DNA of 64,000 bases from Halobacteroidaceae bacterium. GTDB lineage: Bacteria; Bacillota; Halanaerobiia; B1SED10-174. The translations under genes were made by a program, and so were the position numbers. The notes under the pieces are model-generated. The model did no database searches and was not told the origin of the DNA. It saw only the letters and a list, made by a program, of their open reading frames with translations. Numbering within the stretch: the stretch's first letter is position 1; every line of letters begins with the position of its first letter. Below, in pieces: positions 35,629 to 45,192 of this stretch. The stretch is from contig PUNE01000079.1 of the NCBI GenBank assembly GCA_003551665.1, forward strand, positions 62,001 through 126,000, in the 5' to 3' direction.

Positions 35629-36168
35629 TTAATCCCGGGCCGCCTCCATTCCCCGCTTAAGTGCTTCTTCATTGAGGGGGATCAGTTTATGGTGGCGCTC
35701 CGGTAAATTTTCCTTCAGGGATTCAATTATTGAATCTACTTCTACAATTTTCACCTTTTCAATTATAGCTCCCAGGGCAACCATGTTCGCTGCTCTATCA
35801 CTACCTACTTCTGCAGCAAGTTCATTGGCGGGAATTTTTATCACCCTGATATCTTTGCGCTCAGGCTCGGTATCGATGAGAGAACTATTGATTATCAACA
35901 GCCCCCCCTCTTTTAACTGGGGAGCGAACTTATCCATTGAGGGAAGGTTCATTGCCACAACAACATCGGGACTGGACACAAAGGGAGAGCCAATCCTTTC
36001 TTCGGAAACAATTACGTGGCAGTTAGCAGTTCCCCCCCGCATTTCAGGACCATAGGAGGGGAGCCAGGAAACTTCCTTTCCTTCAAACATTCCTGCCCCG
36101 GCCAGAACCTGTCCCATGAGCATAACGCCCTGGCCACCAAAACCAGCGATAATTAATTCTTTCATCAC
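35629..36168 (-). CDS. 2-oxoacid:ferredoxin oxidoreductase, gamma subunit
   Basis: The 179-residue protein has the gamma-subunit signatures [16 protein letters not shown] at the N-terminus and [12 protein letters not shown] near residue 38. With alpha, beta and the ferredoxin-like delta subunit it would oxidatively decarboxylate branched-chain 2-oxoacids to acyl-CoA, reducing ferredoxin. Start overlaps the beta gene by 4 nt. Confidence 0.92.
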   Translation of the reverse strand: MMKELIIAGFGGQGVMLMGQVLAGAGMFEGKEVSWLPSYGPEMRGGTANCHVIVSEERIGSPFVSSPDVVVAMNLPSMDKFAPQLKEGGLLIINSSLIDTEPERKDIRVIKIPANELAAEVGSDRAANMVALGAIIEKVKIVEVDSIIESLKENLPERHHKLIPLNEEALKRGMEAARD

Positions 36169-36917
36169 CTGTCTTCCCCTCCTTCCGGTGTTTTATATTC
36201 GCCGAGGGGATAATAAGGCACCATGTTGCTTTCAACCCAATCAAGCGCTTCTGCGGGGTTCATTCCCCAGTTAGTTGGACAGGTTGAGAGAAGTTCCACC
36301 AGAGAGAAGCCCTGTCCGGCTTTTTGAGTTTCAAAAGCCTTTCTTATGGCCTTTTTGGCTTTTTTGATTTCCTTGTTATTAAAGAGTCCCACCCGGGCAA
36401 GATAGGCAGCCCGGGAGAAGGTGGAGAGCATTTCCACCACACGAATGGGTTCCCCGGCAGATTTGGAATCGCGACCATAAGGGGATGTGGTTGTTTTCTG
36501 CCCGATCATGGTCGTAGGGGCCATCTGTCCCCCTGTCATTCCATAGATAGCGTTATTGATAAAAATGGTGGTAATATTTTCACCACGCATTGCTGCATGG
36601 ACAATTTCTGCTGTTCCAATTGAAGCCAGGTCTCCATCACCCTGGTAGGTGAAAACGAAATTTTCTGGTAGCACTCGCTTGATCCCCGTTGCAACAGCAG
36701 GGGCCCGTCCGTGCGCAGCCTGTTGAAAATCACAATCAAAGTACTCATAAGCCAGTACTGCACAACCAACAGGTGCAACACCAATTGTTTTCTCCCTAAT
36801 ATCCATCTCGTCAATAACTTCTGCCACAAGGCGGTGAGTAATTCCGTGGGTACAACCAGGACAGTAGTGGGTAGGCTTATCCATCAAAGCTCTGGGCCTT
36901 TTTGCTACAACTTTCAT
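36165..36917 (-). CDS. 2-oxoacid:ferredoxin oxidoreductase, beta subunit (TPP-binding)
   Basis: The 250-residue protein carries the cluster and TPP elements: YCPGCTHG near residue 18, GVAPVGCAV near 46, and the TPP motif GDGDLASIG...[11 protein letters not shown]. This is the catalytic subunit. It shares one base with alpha and 4 nt with gamma, a tightly coupled arrangement. Confidence 0.93.
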   Translation of the reverse strand: MKVVAKRPRALMDKPTHYCPGCTHGITHRLVAEVIDEMDIREKTIGVAPVGCAVLAYEYFDCDFQQAAHGRAPAVATGIKRVLPENFVFTYQGDGDLASIGTAEIVHAAMRGENITTIFINNAIYGMTGGQMAPTTMIGQKTTTSPYGRDSKSAGEPIRVVEMLSTFSRAAYLARVGLFNNKEIKKAKKAIRKAFETQKAGQGFSLVELLSTCPTNWGMNPAEALDWVESNMVPYYPLGEYKTPEGGEDR

Positions 36918-37984
36918 TACTTTTCACCCCTTACCAGTTCCATTAGTTTTTCATAAATTTCCTGGGAGGTTGGAACTACCCCTCCGGTCCTTCCATAAAA
37001 ATAAACCGGGCAGCGACCATTGACAGCCAGCCGGACATCTTCCAGCATTTGCCCACAGTTCATCTCAACGGTTAACATGAATTTAGCCTGCTCAGCAACT
37101 TTTCCAACAACCTGTTCGGGGTAGGGGAACAGGGAGATGGGGCGGATCAGGCCAACCTTTATTCCTTCTTCCCGGGCCCTTTCCACAGCGCTTAAAGCAA
37201 TTCGGGCCATGGAACCAAATGCAACAATTACATACTCAGCATCTTCAGTTTTTGTGGTTTCCACCCGTACTTCTTCTTCCTGCATCTGCTTGTATTTCTT
37301 TTGTAACCGGAGGTTTAATTCTTCCAGTTTTTCTGCCTGGAGGCTTAAAGAGTTAATTATATTGGCCTTACGTCCCTCATTTCCAACTGTGGCCCATTCC
37401 TTTTTGGGCAGTTCCTCGGGAGAGGTTTCTCCAGGGAATTCCACCGGTTCCATCATCTGACCAATCATGCCGTCGCCAAGTATCATTACCGGGTTACGGT
37501 ATTTGTCAGCAAGGTCAAAGGCTTCCATGGTAAGATCTACTGCTTCCTGCACTGATTGAGGTGCTAAAACCAGCAGCCGGTAATCTCCATGGCCACCACC
37601 CTTGGTTGCCTGCAGATAATCCGATTGAGCTGGCTGAATACCCCCCAGTCCCGGTCCCCCCCGGATTATATTCACAATTACTCCCGGGAGTTCCGAACCA
37701 GCCATGTAGGAAATTCCTTCCTGCTTGAGGCTGATCCCTGGACTGGAAGAAGAAGTCATAACCCTCGCACCTGCCCCTGCAGCGCCGTATACCATATTAA
37801 TGGCTGCAACTTCACTTTCTGCCTGGAGAAAAACTCCATCTTCCATGGGTAAACGCCTGGCCATGTAGGCCGGAAGCTCATTCTGGGGCGTTATTGGGTA
37901 ACCAAAAAAGAAACGGCAACCGGCTTTTATACCGGCCTCGGCAATCGCTTCATTACCTTTCATCAAAATTTTATCGGCCATCAT
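36917..37984 (-). CDS. 2-oxoacid:ferredoxin oxidoreductase, alpha subunit (VorB-like)
   Basis: The 355-residue protein begins [29 protein letters not shown] and contains [14 protein letters not shown] near residue 76, both typical of the VorB-type 3-methyl-2-oxobutanoate:ferredoxin oxidoreductase. The context of leucine dehydrogenases, Ptb and Buk supports branched-chain oxoacids as substrates; pyruvate or 2-oxoglutarate cannot be excluded. Confidence 0.92.
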   Translation of the reverse strand: MMADKILMKGNEAIAEAGIKAGCRFFFGYPITPQNELPAYMARRLPMEDGVFLQAESEVAAINMVYGAAGAGARVMTSSSSPGISLKQEGISYMAGSELPGVIVNIIRGGPGLGGIQPAQSDYLQATKGGGHGDYRLLVLAPQSVQEAVDLTMEAFDLADKYRNPVMILGDGMIGQMMEPVEFPGETSPEELPKKEWATVGNEGRKANIINSLSLQAEKLEELNLRLQKKYKQMQEEEVRVETTKTEDAEYVIVAFGSMARIALSAVERAREEGIKVGLIRPISLFPYPEQVVGKVAEQAKFMLTVEMNCGQMLEDVRLAVNGRCPVYFYGRTGGVVPTSQEIYEKLMELVRGEK

Positions 37985-38202
37985 TTACCTCCTTCCTCTT
38001 TATATACTTCTACTGCGGTGTCTGGACAGATTTCATAACAGAAGCCACACCCGATACATTTGTCCATTTCTTCCACTTCTGCAGGGTGATAGCCTTTTTT
38101 ATTGATCCCATCACTCAGCTTTATTATTTTCACCGGACAGACCCGGGGACACAGGTTGCATCCCTTGCACCTTTCCGTATCAAAAACAACTTTGGGCACC
38201 AC
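37981..38202 (-). CDS. 2-oxoacid:ferredoxin oxidoreductase, delta subunit (2[4Fe-4S] ferredoxin)
   Basis: The 73-residue protein has two CxxCxxCxxxCP motifs (CKGCNLCPRVCP and CIGCGFCYEICP), each binding a [4Fe-4S] cluster, and carries electrons from the beta subunit. It overlaps the alpha gene by 4 nt. Confidence 0.93.
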   Translation of the reverse strand: MVPKVVFDTERCKGCNLCPRVCPVKIIKLSDGINKKGYHPAEVEEMDKCIGCGFCYEICPDTAVEVYKEEGGK

Positions 38203-38226
38203 TTATCCTCCTTCCCTGATCATAGT

Positions 38227-39297
38227 TCAGCTATAAATCTGTGCTTTTTCCTGCCCCTGAAGAACTCGAAGGGCACCCTCCCAGAGGGCTTCCATTTCCT
38301 TCTCGCCGGGTTTGATTTTAACAGGAGCAATATATCTTACCCCTTCCTCTATCAACCGGACCAGTGGGGGACAGTGGGCCATTCCCCCTGTAAGAATGAT
38401 TGCATCAATTTTCCCTGAATTTGCAGGAGCAAGGCTTCCAATTTCTTTGGCAATCTGGTAAGCCATGGCTTCTAAAACCTCTTCTGCTTTTTTATCTCCA
38501 TTCTCAATATCCTTTTCAACCTTAATCAGGTCGTTAGTTCCCAGGTAGGCGACAAGCCCCCCCTGGCCTTTGATTCTTTTCTTGATAAAACCCTGGTTGT
38601 ATTCTTCAGAAAAACAGAGTTTAACCAGGTCACCGACAGGCAGACCACCTGAACGCTCGGGAGAAAAAGGGCCTTCTCCGTCCAGGGCGTTATTAACATC
38701 TACAACTTTTCCCTCGCGGTGGAGGCCAACAGAAACTCCTCCACCCATATGGGTTACTATTAAGTTTGCTTTTTTATATTCGGTTCCCATCTCTTTTGCA
38801 ACGTCCCGGGCAACAGCTTTCTGATTTAATGCATGGAAAATACTTCGTCTTTCAATTTCGGGCATTCCTGAATATTTGGCTATTTTATCCATTTCATCCA
38901 CAATTACCGGATCAACAATAAAAGCCCGGCATCCAATTTGCTGCCCCATTTGATAGGCAAGAATCCCAGCCAGATTACTCGCATGTTCTCCCTGAACCCC
39001 GGCTTCCAGGTCTGCCACCATTTTTTCATTAACTTCCCAGGTTCCCCCGGGGATGGGCTTTAAAAGCCCACCCCGGGCGGAAATTGCATCAATATCTTCA
39101 ACCGCAAAACCCTCTTCTCTCAGGGTTTCCATTATTATTTTGCGCCTGAAGTTCTTCTGGTCAGCAATTTTCTTGTACCCTCTAAGGTCACCAGTTGAAT
39201 GGCGAACAGTTTTTTCCAGGACACATTCTGCGCCCTGATAAAGGGCGATTTTGGTTGAAGTTGATCCAGGATTGAGAACAAGGATATTATAATCCAT
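38227..39297 (-). CDS. buk: Butyrate/branched-chain fatty acid kinase (copy 1)
   Basis: An acetokinase-family enzyme that converts acyl-phosphate plus ADP to the acid and ATP. The 356-residue protein shows LVLNPGSTSTK at the N-terminus, ARGGLLKPIPGGTYxVNE-like sequence near residue 60, VTHMGGGVSVG near 172, and ERSGGLP near 204. ATG at 39297 follows AGGAGTGAGAAAT. A second copy lies at 41305-42375; the two are clearly related but diverged. It is 11 nt from the leucine dehydrogenase. Confidence 0.93.
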   Translation of the reverse strand: MDYNILVLNPGSTSTKIALYQGAECVLEKTVRHSTGDLRGYKKIADQKNFRRKIIMETLREEGFAVEDIDAISARGGLLKPIPGGTWEVNEKMVADLEAGVQGEHASNLAGILAYQMGQQIGCRAFIVDPVIVDEMDKIAKYSGMPEIERRSIFHALNQKAVARDVAKEMGTEYKKANLIVTHMGGGVSVGLHREGKVVDVNNALDGEGPFSPERSGGLPVGDLVKLCFSEEYNQGFIKKRIKGQGGLVAYLGTNDLIKVEKDIENGDKKAEEVLEAMAYQIAKEIGSLAPANSGKIDAIILTGGMAHCPPLVRLIEEGVRYIAPVKIKPGEKEMEALWEGALRVLQGQEKAQIYS

Positions 39298-39308
39298 ATT
39301 TCTCACTC

Positions 39309-40373
39309 CTAGCGTTTAATATAGTTACTGCGGACTTTCCCCATTTTTTCAATCCGCTCTTCAGCCAGACGATCAGCAGCCCTGTAGGTAGGGATGTTAT
39401 CTCTTTCAGCAATTTCCAGGACCATTTTTACGCTATCATAAATTCCTGCTACTGACTGCAGGGCTCGCTCTTTGTTATATCCCTTTAATTCATCTGCTAC
39501 ATTAATCAATCCACCAGCGTTAATTACATAATCAGGAGCATAAAGTATTCCCTTTTTCTCAATTTCTTCTCCGTGCCGTTCTTCTGCAAGAACGTTATTA
39601 GCTCCGCCAGCAACAATCTTGCACTTGAGTTGGGGTAAGGTGTCATCGTTGATAACTGCACCAAGAGCACAGGGTGCAAAAATATCAACATCTGCACTGT
39701 AAATTTCATCAGTGCCCACTGCTTTTACTCCAAACTCATCAACCACCTTTTTAATCCTTTCCTCATCGATGTCAGTTACAATAACCTCGGCGCCCTCATC
39801 TTCAACGAGATGTTTTACCAGGTAATAGCCTACGCTTCCTACACCCTGGACTGCAACTTTTTTGCCCTTCAGGCTTCTACTTCCATATATTTTTTCAGCA
39901 CAGGCCTGCATTCCATGCCAGACACCATTAGCGGTGAAAGGAGAAGGATCTCCACTGGTTCCCATCAGGCCTACAACATAGTCGGTTTCCATGGAAACAT
40001 AGTTCATATCCTGGGGAGAAGTCCCTACATCTTCTGCGGTAATATAGCGACCGTTTAGGCTTTGCACGGCCCGGCCAAAAGCCCTCCACAATTCTTCGCT
40101 TTTTTCCTTCTTGGGGTCTCCAATTACAACCCCTTTTCCACCACCAAGGTTCAAACCTGCAACAGCAGCTTTATAGGTCATTCCCCTGGCCAGACGCAAT
40201 ACGTCTTCTATGGCTTCTTCTTCTTTTTCATAAACCCACATTCTGGTTCCACCTAGTGCGGGACCCAGCGTGGTGTCATGAATACAGATCAAAGCTTTTA
40301 AACCAGATGTTTCATCGTAATTAAAAACTAACTGTTCAAAATCATACTTTTCCATGTAATCAAATTTTTTCAT
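39309..40373 (-). CDS. Leucine/branched-chain amino acid dehydrogenase (copy 1)
   Basis: The 354-residue protein is a Glu/Leu/Phe/Val dehydrogenase. [10 protein letters not shown] near residue 38, the catalytic Lys in [11 protein letters not shown] near residue 79, TAEDVGTS near 114 and the NAD motif GVGSVG near 181 are canonical for leucine dehydrogenase. It would deaminate Leu, Ile and Val to 2-oxoacids with NADH formation. Confidence 0.93.
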   Translation of the reverse strand: MKKFDYMEKYDFEQLVFNYDETSGLKALICIHDTTLGPALGGTRMWVYEKEEEAIEDVLRLARGMTYKAAVAGLNLGGGKGVVIGDPKKEKSEELWRAFGRAVQSLNGRYITAEDVGTSPQDMNYVSMETDYVVGLMGTSGDPSPFTANGVWHGMQACAEKIYGSRSLKGKKVAVQGVGSVGYYLVKHLVEDEGAEVIVTDIDEERIKKVVDEFGVKAVGTDEIYSADVDIFAPCALGAVINDDTLPQLKCKIVAGGANNVLAEERHGEEIEKKGILYAPDYVINAGGLINVADELKGYNKERALQSVAGIYDSVKMVLEIAERDNIPTYRAADRLAEERIEKMGKVRSNYIKR

Positions 40374-40399
40374 TTCTTGATTCCCTCCCTAAAAAATTA

Positions 40400-41293
40400 T
40401 TATATGGCCAGTTTCCCCAGACCAATTGACAGTAGTTTTGTCCGGGCATCATCGGCCCTTGAAGTCAGCACAACAGGCACCTTGGCACCCACCACAATAC
40501 TTGCAGCCCGATAACCTCCAAGGTAAAGCATGGCCTTGTAGAAAACATTTCCAGCCTCAATGTCCGGCATCAAAAGGATATCTGCTTTCCCCGCAACCTG
40601 GCTTGTTATGCCCTTATGTCTCGCGGCTTCTTCATCAACTGCATTATCCAGGGCAAGGGGACCATCCACCACTGCTCCCTTAATCTGACCTCTTTCTGCC
40701 ATTTTGGATAAAGCTGCTGCTTCAAGGGTTGCAGGCATATCCGGGTTAACAACCTCCACCGCAGCCAGGGGAGCAACTTTGGGTTTTTCAATACCCAGCT
40801 TGTGGGCAACCTCTGCTGCATTGGCAATAATCTGGGCTTTTTTATCCAGATCGGGAGCTATGTTCATGGCTCCATCAGTCATTATTATCAGCCGCTCCAG
40901 CCCAACATCCATAACCGAAAGGTGGCTTAAAAGCCTTTCCCGGCGCAATCCGTATTCTTTTGTAAGAAGCGCCCGCAAAAGGGTAGAAGTTCCTATTAAG
41001 CCCTTCATTAGAAAGTCTGCTTTGCCAGCCGCGACCAGTTCCATTGTCTTATGAGCAATTTCGTCAGGGTCGGAGCAATCAACAATCCACTCGGAATCAA
41101 CCTGGAAATCAACCTCCTTCCCCGCTGCAATGATGGCCTCCTTATCCCCTACAAGAACAGGTTCAATCATGCCGCTGGAATGGGCTTCTTTAATGGCCTC
41201 TAAAACCTCGCTATCAGCCGCTGCAGCAACAGCCATTGTGGCTTTGGGACTTGTTTGCGCCGCTTCAAGAAGAGCTTCCAAGTTCTTATACAT
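40400..41293 (-). CDS. ptb: Phosphate butyryltransferase
   Basis: Ptb converts (branched) acyl-CoA plus phosphate to acyl-phosphate, which Buk uses to make ATP. The 297-residue protein belongs to the phosphate acetyl/butyryl transferase family: MAVAAAADSEVLEAI near the N-terminus, KADFLMKGLIGTS near residue 88, and the C-terminal LLMPDIEAGNVFYKAMLYLGG. It lies between the two buk/dehydrogenase pairs. Confidence 0.94.
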   Translation of the reverse strand: MYKNLEALLEAAQTSPKATMAVAAAADSEVLEAIKEAHSSGMIEPVLVGDKEAIIAAGKEVDFQVDSEWIVDCSDPDEIAHKTMELVAAGKADFLMKGLIGTSTLLRALLTKEYGLRRERLLSHLSVMDVGLERLIIMTDGAMNIAPDLDKKAQIIANAAEVAHKLGIEKPKVAPLAAVEVVNPDMPATLEAAALSKMAERGQIKGAVVDGPLALDNAVDEEAARHKGITSQVAGKADILLMPDIEAGNVFYKAMLYLGGYRAASIVVGAKVPVVLTSRADDARTKLLSIGLGKLAI

Positions 41294-41304
41294 TACTCCA
41301 CCTC

Positions 41305-42375
41305 CTATCCATAAACTCTGGCTTTTTCCTCACCAATTAATATCCTGTAAGCACCGAGAGCCAGGGCTTCCATTTCCATTGAGCCCACTACAACTTTAAC
41401 GGGAGCGATAAATTCAACGCGGCGGGTTATCCCCTCGGCCAGGTATTCGGAATAGGCCATTCCCCCGGTCAGAATTATCTGGTCCACCTCACCTTTAAGA
41501 ACCGTTGCAGCCATCCCAATTTCCTTGCTGATCTGGTAAATCATACCCTCGTAAATATCTTTTGCTTCGTCGTCTCCCTCAGCAATTCGCTTTTCAACAT
41601 CTCTGCAGTCATTGGTTCCCAGGTAAGCAAGAAGCCCTCCCCTACGGGTAATCTTATTTCTCAATTCCCTGGCTGTATACTCCCCACTGAAAGCCATTTT
41701 TACCAGGTCACCTACTGGCAGGCCCCCTGTTCTCTCCGGAGAATAGGGACCCATTTCATTGGCATTATTAACATCTACAATCCGACCTTTTTCTAAGGCG
41801 GCTATGGAAATGCCCCCACCCAGATGGGCCACCACTGCATTAAAGTCCCCGAGTTTTTTTCCTTTTTCTCCTGCTACCATACGAGCAACAGCCTTGATAT
41901 TCAGGGCATGGCCCAAAGATCTTCTCTCAATTTCCGGAATACCGGAATAGCGGGCCAGAGGAGAAAATTCATCAACAGAAACCGGATCTGTAATATAAAC
42001 GGGGATTTTTTCTTCTTTTGCCAGTTCATGTCCAATTAAACCTGCCAGGTTAGACGGGTGCTGTCCCTGCACTCCTGCTTTAAGGTCTTTCCGCATTTCC
42101 TCGTTTACCTCATAGGTACCTCCGGCCAGGGGCTTGAGCAATCCTCCCCGGGCAGCAACTGCAATAAAATCGGAAGTTTTCCACCCTTGCTGTTGCAGGA
42201 AGTCATGGACAACATTTACCCGGTAATCCAGCTGGTCCGGGATTTCCGCAAACCTTTCCATTTCCTCAACAGGATGCTGGATATTTTCATCAAGCACAAG
42301 GCCTTTTTCAGAATCCCAAACAGCCAGTTTGGTCGAAGTGGAACCGGGATTTACAACGAGTATTTTTTCACTCAT
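41305..42375 (-). CDS. buk: Butyrate/branched-chain fatty acid kinase (copy 2)
   Basis: The 356-residue protein has the same motifs as the copy at 38 kb: LVVNPGSTSTKLAV, ARGGLLKPLAGGTYEVNE, VAHLGGGISI and ERTGGLPVGDLV. The two proteins differ throughout, so this is an old duplication or separate acquisition, not a recent copy. It lies 11 nt before ptb. Confidence 0.93.
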   Translation of the reverse strand: MSEKILVVNPGSTSTKLAVWDSEKGLVLDENIQHPVEEMERFAEIPDQLDYRVNVVHDFLQQQGWKTSDFIAVAARGGLLKPLAGGTYEVNEEMRKDLKAGVQGQHPSNLAGLIGHELAKEEKIPVYITDPVSVDEFSPLARYSGIPEIERRSLGHALNIKAVARMVAGEKGKKLGDFNAVVAHLGGGISIAALEKGRIVDVNNANEMGPYSPERTGGLPVGDLVKMAFSGEYTARELRNKITRRGGLLAYLGTNDCRDVEKRIAEGDDEAKDIYEGMIYQISKEIGMAATVLKGEVDQIILTGGMAYSEYLAEGITRRVEFIAPVKVVVGSMEMEALALGAYRILIGEEKARVYG

Positions 42376-42390
42376 AGCGTCTGCCCCCTG

Positions 42391-43473
42391 TTATCGTCCT
42401 GGAAAAATCCTTCTAATCTGGTACACTCCCTCTATCCGATTTTCAGCCATCATATCAGCAGCTTCGAGGGTTGGAATCCTGTTTTCCCGTGCCAGTCGGA
42501 AGACTTCAATGAGCATATCGTAAATTCCGTCAGCCTTTTTAAAGGCCCTTTCTTTGCTGTATTCTTCTTCGGCTGTTTCGTCAGCTACCTGGATTAAACC
42601 TCCAGAATTAATCACATAATCGGGAGCGTAAAGGATCCCTTTCTCTTCCAGGATTTTTCCATGTTTATCTTCATCGGCAAGGATATTATTGGCTGCTCCA
42701 CCAATTATTTCACAATTAAACCGGTCAATGGTCTCATCATTTACAACGCTTCCCAGAGCATTGGGAGAAAAGATGTGGCATTCGACATCGTAAGCTTTTT
42801 CCGGGTCAACTACTTCAACATGGGGAAAGTCTCTTTTTACTCTGTCGATGAATTCCTGGTTAACATCACAGACGATAATCTCCGCTTTTTCCTGGGTCAG
42901 GTGCCCGACCAGTTTGTGCCCGACCTTACCCACGCCCTGCACAACAACCTTAAGTCCTTCCAGACTGTCAGTTCCGTATTTCTCCTTTGCGCAGGCCTTG
43001 AGCCCCTTCCAGGTTCCGTAGGCTGTAATAACGGAAGTATCACCGCTGCCACCATATTCTTCAGGCAGGGCACCAACATAATCGGTTTCTCTTCCCATAA
43101 CAACAAAATCTTCAAAAACCGTCCCCACGTCGGTTCCCGTGGAAAAACGACCTTTGAGACCCTCAACAAACCTTCCCATGGCTCGGAAAAGGTTCTCCGA
43201 CTTATCGGTTTTGGGATCAGCATAGATTACTGCCTTGGCTCCTCCAAAATCAACTCCTGCAGCCGCTGATTTGTAAGTCATTCCTTTTGCCAGCCGGAGT
43301 GCGTCAATAATTGCTTCGTCTTCATCTCCATAATTCCACATCCGGCAACCCCCCAGTCCGGGGCCCAGAACGGTATTGTGAATGGCTATTATCCCTTTAA
43401 GACCCGACTTCTTGTGCTGGCATAGAAATAGCTGTTCATGTCCTTCTTTAGCCATCTCCTTGAATATTTCCAT
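42391..43473 (-). CDS. Divergent Leu/Glu/Phe/Val-type amino acid dehydrogenase (copy 2)
   Basis: A 360-residue relative of leucine dehydrogenase and first gene of the fermentation operon. The catalytic lysine segment reads GVDFGGAKAVI rather than [11 protein letters not shown], and the usual TAEDVGT reads TGTDVGT. The NAD motif GVGKVG near residue 185 is intact. Such changes suggest a different substrate preference from the copy at 39 kb. ATG at 43473 follows GGAGGG, and a sigma-54 promoter lies upstream. Confidence 0.9.
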   Translation of the reverse strand: MEIFKEMAKEGHEQLFLCQHKKSGLKGIIAIHNTVLGPGLGGCRMWNYGDEDEAIIDALRLAKGMTYKSAAAGVDFGGAKAVIYADPKTDKSENLFRAMGRFVEGLKGRFSTGTDVGTVFEDFVVMGRETDYVGALPEEYGGSGDTSVITAYGTWKGLKACAKEKYGTDSLEGLKVVVQGVGKVGHKLVGHLTQEKAEIIVCDVNQEFIDRVKRDFPHVEVVDPEKAYDVECHIFSPNALGSVVNDETIDRFNCEIIGGAANNILADEDKHGKILEEKGILYAPDYVINSGGLIQVADETAEEEYSKERAFKKADGIYDMLIEVFRLARENRIPTLEAADMMAENRIEGVYQIRRIFPGR

Positions 43474-43513
43474 TTAACACCCTCCCTCCTGTTTCTGTAC
43501 ATACATTATTTTG

Positions 43514-43530
43514 AGCAAAACTTGTACCAA
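43514..43530 (-). promoter_or_regulatory. Sigma-54 (-24/-12) promoter of the branched-chain fermentation operon
   Basis: On the minus strand TTGGTACAAGTTTTGCT has the GG/GC pair 10 nt apart and matches TGGCAC-N5-TTGC closely. It lies about 40 nt before the divergent dehydrogenase gene and downstream of the activator gene. Confidence 0.85.
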
Positions 43531-43560
43531 AAAAAGAACCCCTCTCAGAAGCGGGGTTCT
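43528..43560 (-). terminator. Intrinsic terminator of the sigma-54 activator gene
   Basis: On the minus strand AGAACCCC pairs with GGGGTTCT (43535-43542 and 43553-43560), followed by seven Ts that touch the -24 element of the next promoter. It insulates the fermentation operon from the activator gene. Confidence 0.85.
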
Positions 43561-43571
43561 CGTCAACCCCG

Positions 43572-43608
43572 CCTGCAGGTTCCTGCAATTTCTGCAATTT
43601 TTTGCAGG
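43572..43608 (-). promoter_or_regulatory. Phased TGCA repeats, probable enhancer site for the sigma-54 activator
   Basis: Four CCTGCA/TTGCAGG-like words occur with TGCA cores at 43574, 43584, 43593 and 43603, about one helical turn apart. They form inverted repeats (TTGCAGG-AA-CCTGCAG and CTGCAA-AAAA-TTGCAG on the minus strand). They lie about 70-105 nt upstream of the expected transcription start, a normal distance for an enhancer-binding protein. Confidence 0.65.
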
Positions 43609-43617
43609 AAACTTTTT

Positions 43618-45192
43618 TCAGTCAAGGTTGTGCTTTTTCATTTTGTAATAAAGGTTGCGCTCGGAAATTCCCATTTTTTCTGCCGCGATTTTTCGATTAC
43701 CTCTGCTGGTTGATAAAGCCCGGCGCAAAACCTCCCTTTCTTTTTTTTGCAGCGCCTCTTTCAAATCAAGCTGACCATCGGATACCGTTTTTTCCCCTCC
43801 AGCATGGCTGTCAGTTAACCGGTAAGCAAGACCGAGAGCCGGGAAATGATTTGGTTCCAGAACTTCGGAATTGTAGTCAACCTCAATCATTGCCCGCCCA
43901 ACCACATTTTCCAGTTCCCGAACATTACCGGGCCATTCATATTCCTGTAAAAGCTCTAAGGCTTCTGGAGCACATCTCTTTACCATTCTTCCGTATTCCT
44001 GGTTAAACCTTCTTATGAGGTGGTTGACCAGCTGGGGAATGTCAGATTTTCGTTCCCGCAAAGGGGGAAGATAAATGGGGAAAACATTGAGCCGATAATA
44101 AAGATCTTCCCGGAACCTCCCCTGCCTGACTTCTTCCTCCAGGTTGGCATTGGTGGCTACAATAACCCTTACATTAACATTGACCGGGTCTGTCCCTCCC
44201 ACGGGGGTAAATTCCTTCTCCTGCAGAACCCTCAATAATTTGGCCTGCATTTGAAAATCCATTTTTGCCACTTCGTCCAAAAATATTGTTCCGTTATTGG
44301 CCTCAGAGAATAACCCTTTTTTCCCACCCGGGCGGGCACCAGTAAAAGCTCCTTCCTCATAACCAAAAAGTTCACTTTCAATCAGGGTATCCGGAATTGC
44401 AGGGCAGTTAACCCTTATAAACTGGGCTTTTTTTCTCTTGCTTTCATGGTGGATGGCGTGGGCAAAAAATTCCTTCCCAGTGCCGCTCTCTCCCCTGAGC
44501 AAAACCGTCACGGGGGTCTGGGAAGCTTTTTTAGCCTGCTCAATAACCTTCTGCATTTCAATGCTGGAGCCAATAATATCTTCAAAAGCATACTTGGCCC
44601 GCAAACGCCGGAGCATCCAGTTAGCCCTGTCCAGTTCATCGGATAGCTTTTTTAGTTCGGAAATATCATGGATTACCCCCACGCTACCTCGCAACTTACC
44701 GTTTATAACAATAGGGGCCACATTAACAATCACATCTTTTTTTTGAGGACCTACCTTGAGAGGCACTCCTGAAACCGGCTTCCCTGTCTGTAAAACCTTG
44801 TAATGCATGCTTTCCCCTTCTGCAATATCAACAGTGGCCGGACGACCAATTACATCTTTCTCCGTAAGCCCGGTTATTCTGGTGTAAGCAGGGTTAATTA
44901 GCAATCCACGCCCATTTTCATCAACAACCGAGATAGCATCCTGGGCTGAATCGATTATAGCCTGCAGCATTTGCAGGCTCTCTCCCTGCAGGGGATCGGA
45001 ATTTAAAACTGCAAGGAACTTCTGAAATGGAGGGGGTAATTCCGCTTCCTTCCCGCTGGAAAGAAGTTTAATAACCAGATCATAATCCTTATTCCTGACC
45101 TCTTCCCGGTATACTTCAATCCCTCTGAGCAGTTCAAGTTGCTGAATAAAACTCTGCCATCTCTGAAGGGAATCAGGAATTAAAACTTTCAT
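43618..45192 (-). CDS. Sigma-54-dependent activator (BkdR-like) of branched-chain amino acid fermentation
   Basis: The 524-residue protein has an N-terminal region of about 75 residues I cannot assign, a PAS domain (residues about 75-185), an AAA+ domain with Walker A GESGTGKE and GAFTGA, and a Fis-type HTH at the C-terminus (SRGNRKIAAEKMGISERNLYYKM). Walker B reads LDEVAKM in place of the common LDEIGD. Its position directly upstream of the sigma-54 promoter and phased repeats makes it the likely activator of the fermentation operon and perhaps ald. It starts with ATG at 45192, one base shared with the P-loop gene. Confidence 0.93.
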   Translation of the reverse strand: MKVLIPDSLQRWQSFIQQLELLRGIEVYREEVRNKDYDLVIKLLSSGKEAELPPPFQKFLAVLNSDPLQGESLQMLQAIIDSAQDAISVVDENGRGLLINPAYTRITGLTEKDVIGRPATVDIAEGESMHYKVLQTGKPVSGVPLKVGPQKKDVIVNVAPIVINGKLRGSVGVIHDISELKKLSDELDRANWMLRRLRAKYAFEDIIGSSIEMQKVIEQAKKASQTPVTVLLRGESGTGKEFFAHAIHHESKRKKAQFIRVNCPAIPDTLIESELFGYEEGAFTGARPGGKKGLFSEANNGTIFLDEVAKMDFQMQAKLLRVLQEKEFTPVGGTDPVNVNVRVIVATNANLEEEVRQGRFREDLYYRLNVFPIYLPPLRERKSDIPQLVNHLIRRFNQEYGRMVKRCAPEALELLQEYEWPGNVRELENVVGRAMIEVDYNSEVLEPNHFPALGLAYRLTDSHAGGEKTVSDGQLDLKEALQKKEREVLRRALSTSRGNRKIAAEKMGISERNLYYKMKKHNLD

